64,000 nt of DNA from Paenibacillus sp. J5C2022 (GTDB lineage: Bacteria > Bacillota > Bacilli > Paenibacillales > Paenibacillaceae): positions 326,756-390,755 of the forward strand of contig NZ_JAOQJC010000001.1 in NCBI RefSeq assembly GCF_025567625.1. Direction: 5' to 3'. The notes below the pieces were generated by a model that saw only the letters and a list, made by a program, of their open reading frames with translations, did no database searches and was not told the DNA's origin. Shown one piece after another: positions 63,938-64,000 of this stretch; the first letter of the stretch is position 1; each line of letters opens with the position of its first letter. The position numbers and the translations under genes are program-made.

Positions 63938-64000
63938 TCAGATTAACAGCATGCCTTCAAGTCTCGCTTTCACCTCAGGCCACTCCGAATGTATAATGCT
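63938..64000 (-). CDS. 3' end of an unidentified gene (partial)
   Basis: The last 20 codons of an open frame enter from the right edge and end in TGA, encoding SIIHSEWPEVKARLEGMLLI. It stops 19 bases before the HAD gene start on the same strand, consistent with a gene in the same operon. Too short to identify. Confidence 0.45.
   Translation of the reverse strand, partial: SIIHSEWPEVKARLEGMLLI

Noticed and set aside
1..64000. CRISPR arrays, tRNA or rRNA genes, insertion sequences, prophage or integrase genes
   Set aside because: I looked for regularly spaced repeats, tRNA-like ends, transposase and integrase proteins and found none.

Overview
The window looks like chromosomal DNA from a spore-forming Firmicute, most likely Paenibacillus or a close relative in the Paenibacillaceae. 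Evidence: strong AGGAGG-type ribosome binding sites with many TTG/GTG starts, YesM/YesN-type sensor pairs beside carbohydrate ABC transporters, Lpl-type permeases, a YhcN/YlaJ spore lipoprotein, an SR1P-like peptide and GlnR/TnrA-type boxes. No rRNA, tRNA, CRISPR array, transposase or phage gene was seen.

Layout. 0.2-3.0 kb: four adjacent GNAT acetyltransferase genes in AT-richer DNA, the last behind a possible regulated leader. 3.3-8.6 kb: a TetR-controlled ABC-2 exporter, then a UvrA-like ATPase divergent from a double-headed MerR regulator. 8.6-15.9 kb: AraC regulator plus ADP-ribosylglycohydrolase, an Sfp-type phosphopantetheinyl transferase, an SR1P-like gene, an SGNH hydrolase, and an SgrR regulator divergent from a small ORF. 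16-19.9 kb: two MFS genes (one a frameshifted pseudogene), a MarR regulator with two identical-arm operators, and a YhcN lipoprotein. 20-23.3 kb: a TrxB-like flavoprotein, quinone oxidoreductase, YebC-family protein and a GNAT.

23.4-33.1 kb: a complete urea module. urtABCDE (urea ABC importer) runs leftward and ureABCFGD (urease and accessory proteins, no ureE) runs rightward from a shared control region. That region has two perfect and one near-perfect TGTNA-N7-TNACA boxes, so nitrogen control of urea uptake and hydrolysis is expected. UreG carries a His-rich tail that may offset the missing UreE.

33.2-43 kb: mixed housekeeping and accessory genes (DUF3891, lipoprotein, histidine phosphatase, PhzF, GNATs, SET-like MFS, truncated RDD protein), then an Rrf2 / CPYC flavoprotein / MFS cluster whose flavoprotein is a paralogue of the one at 20 kb.

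43-62.4 kb: a Gram-positive polysaccharide-utilisation region. A leftward set encodes a Gfo/Idh/MocA oxidoreductase, a sugar-binding lipoprotein, two permeases and a YesM/YesN pair whose kinase has two tandem sensor modules. A rightward set encodes a membrane AraC sensor-regulator, an LplA-like lipoprotein and two permeases. Facing it is a 1473-residue secreted protein with seven carbohydrate-binding-like modules, five of them inserted inside a helical, toroid-like enzyme domain. cre-like sites suggest CcpA control. 62.4-64 kb: an APH-family kinase with no canonical start codon, a HAD phosphatase, and the 3' end of an unidentified gene.
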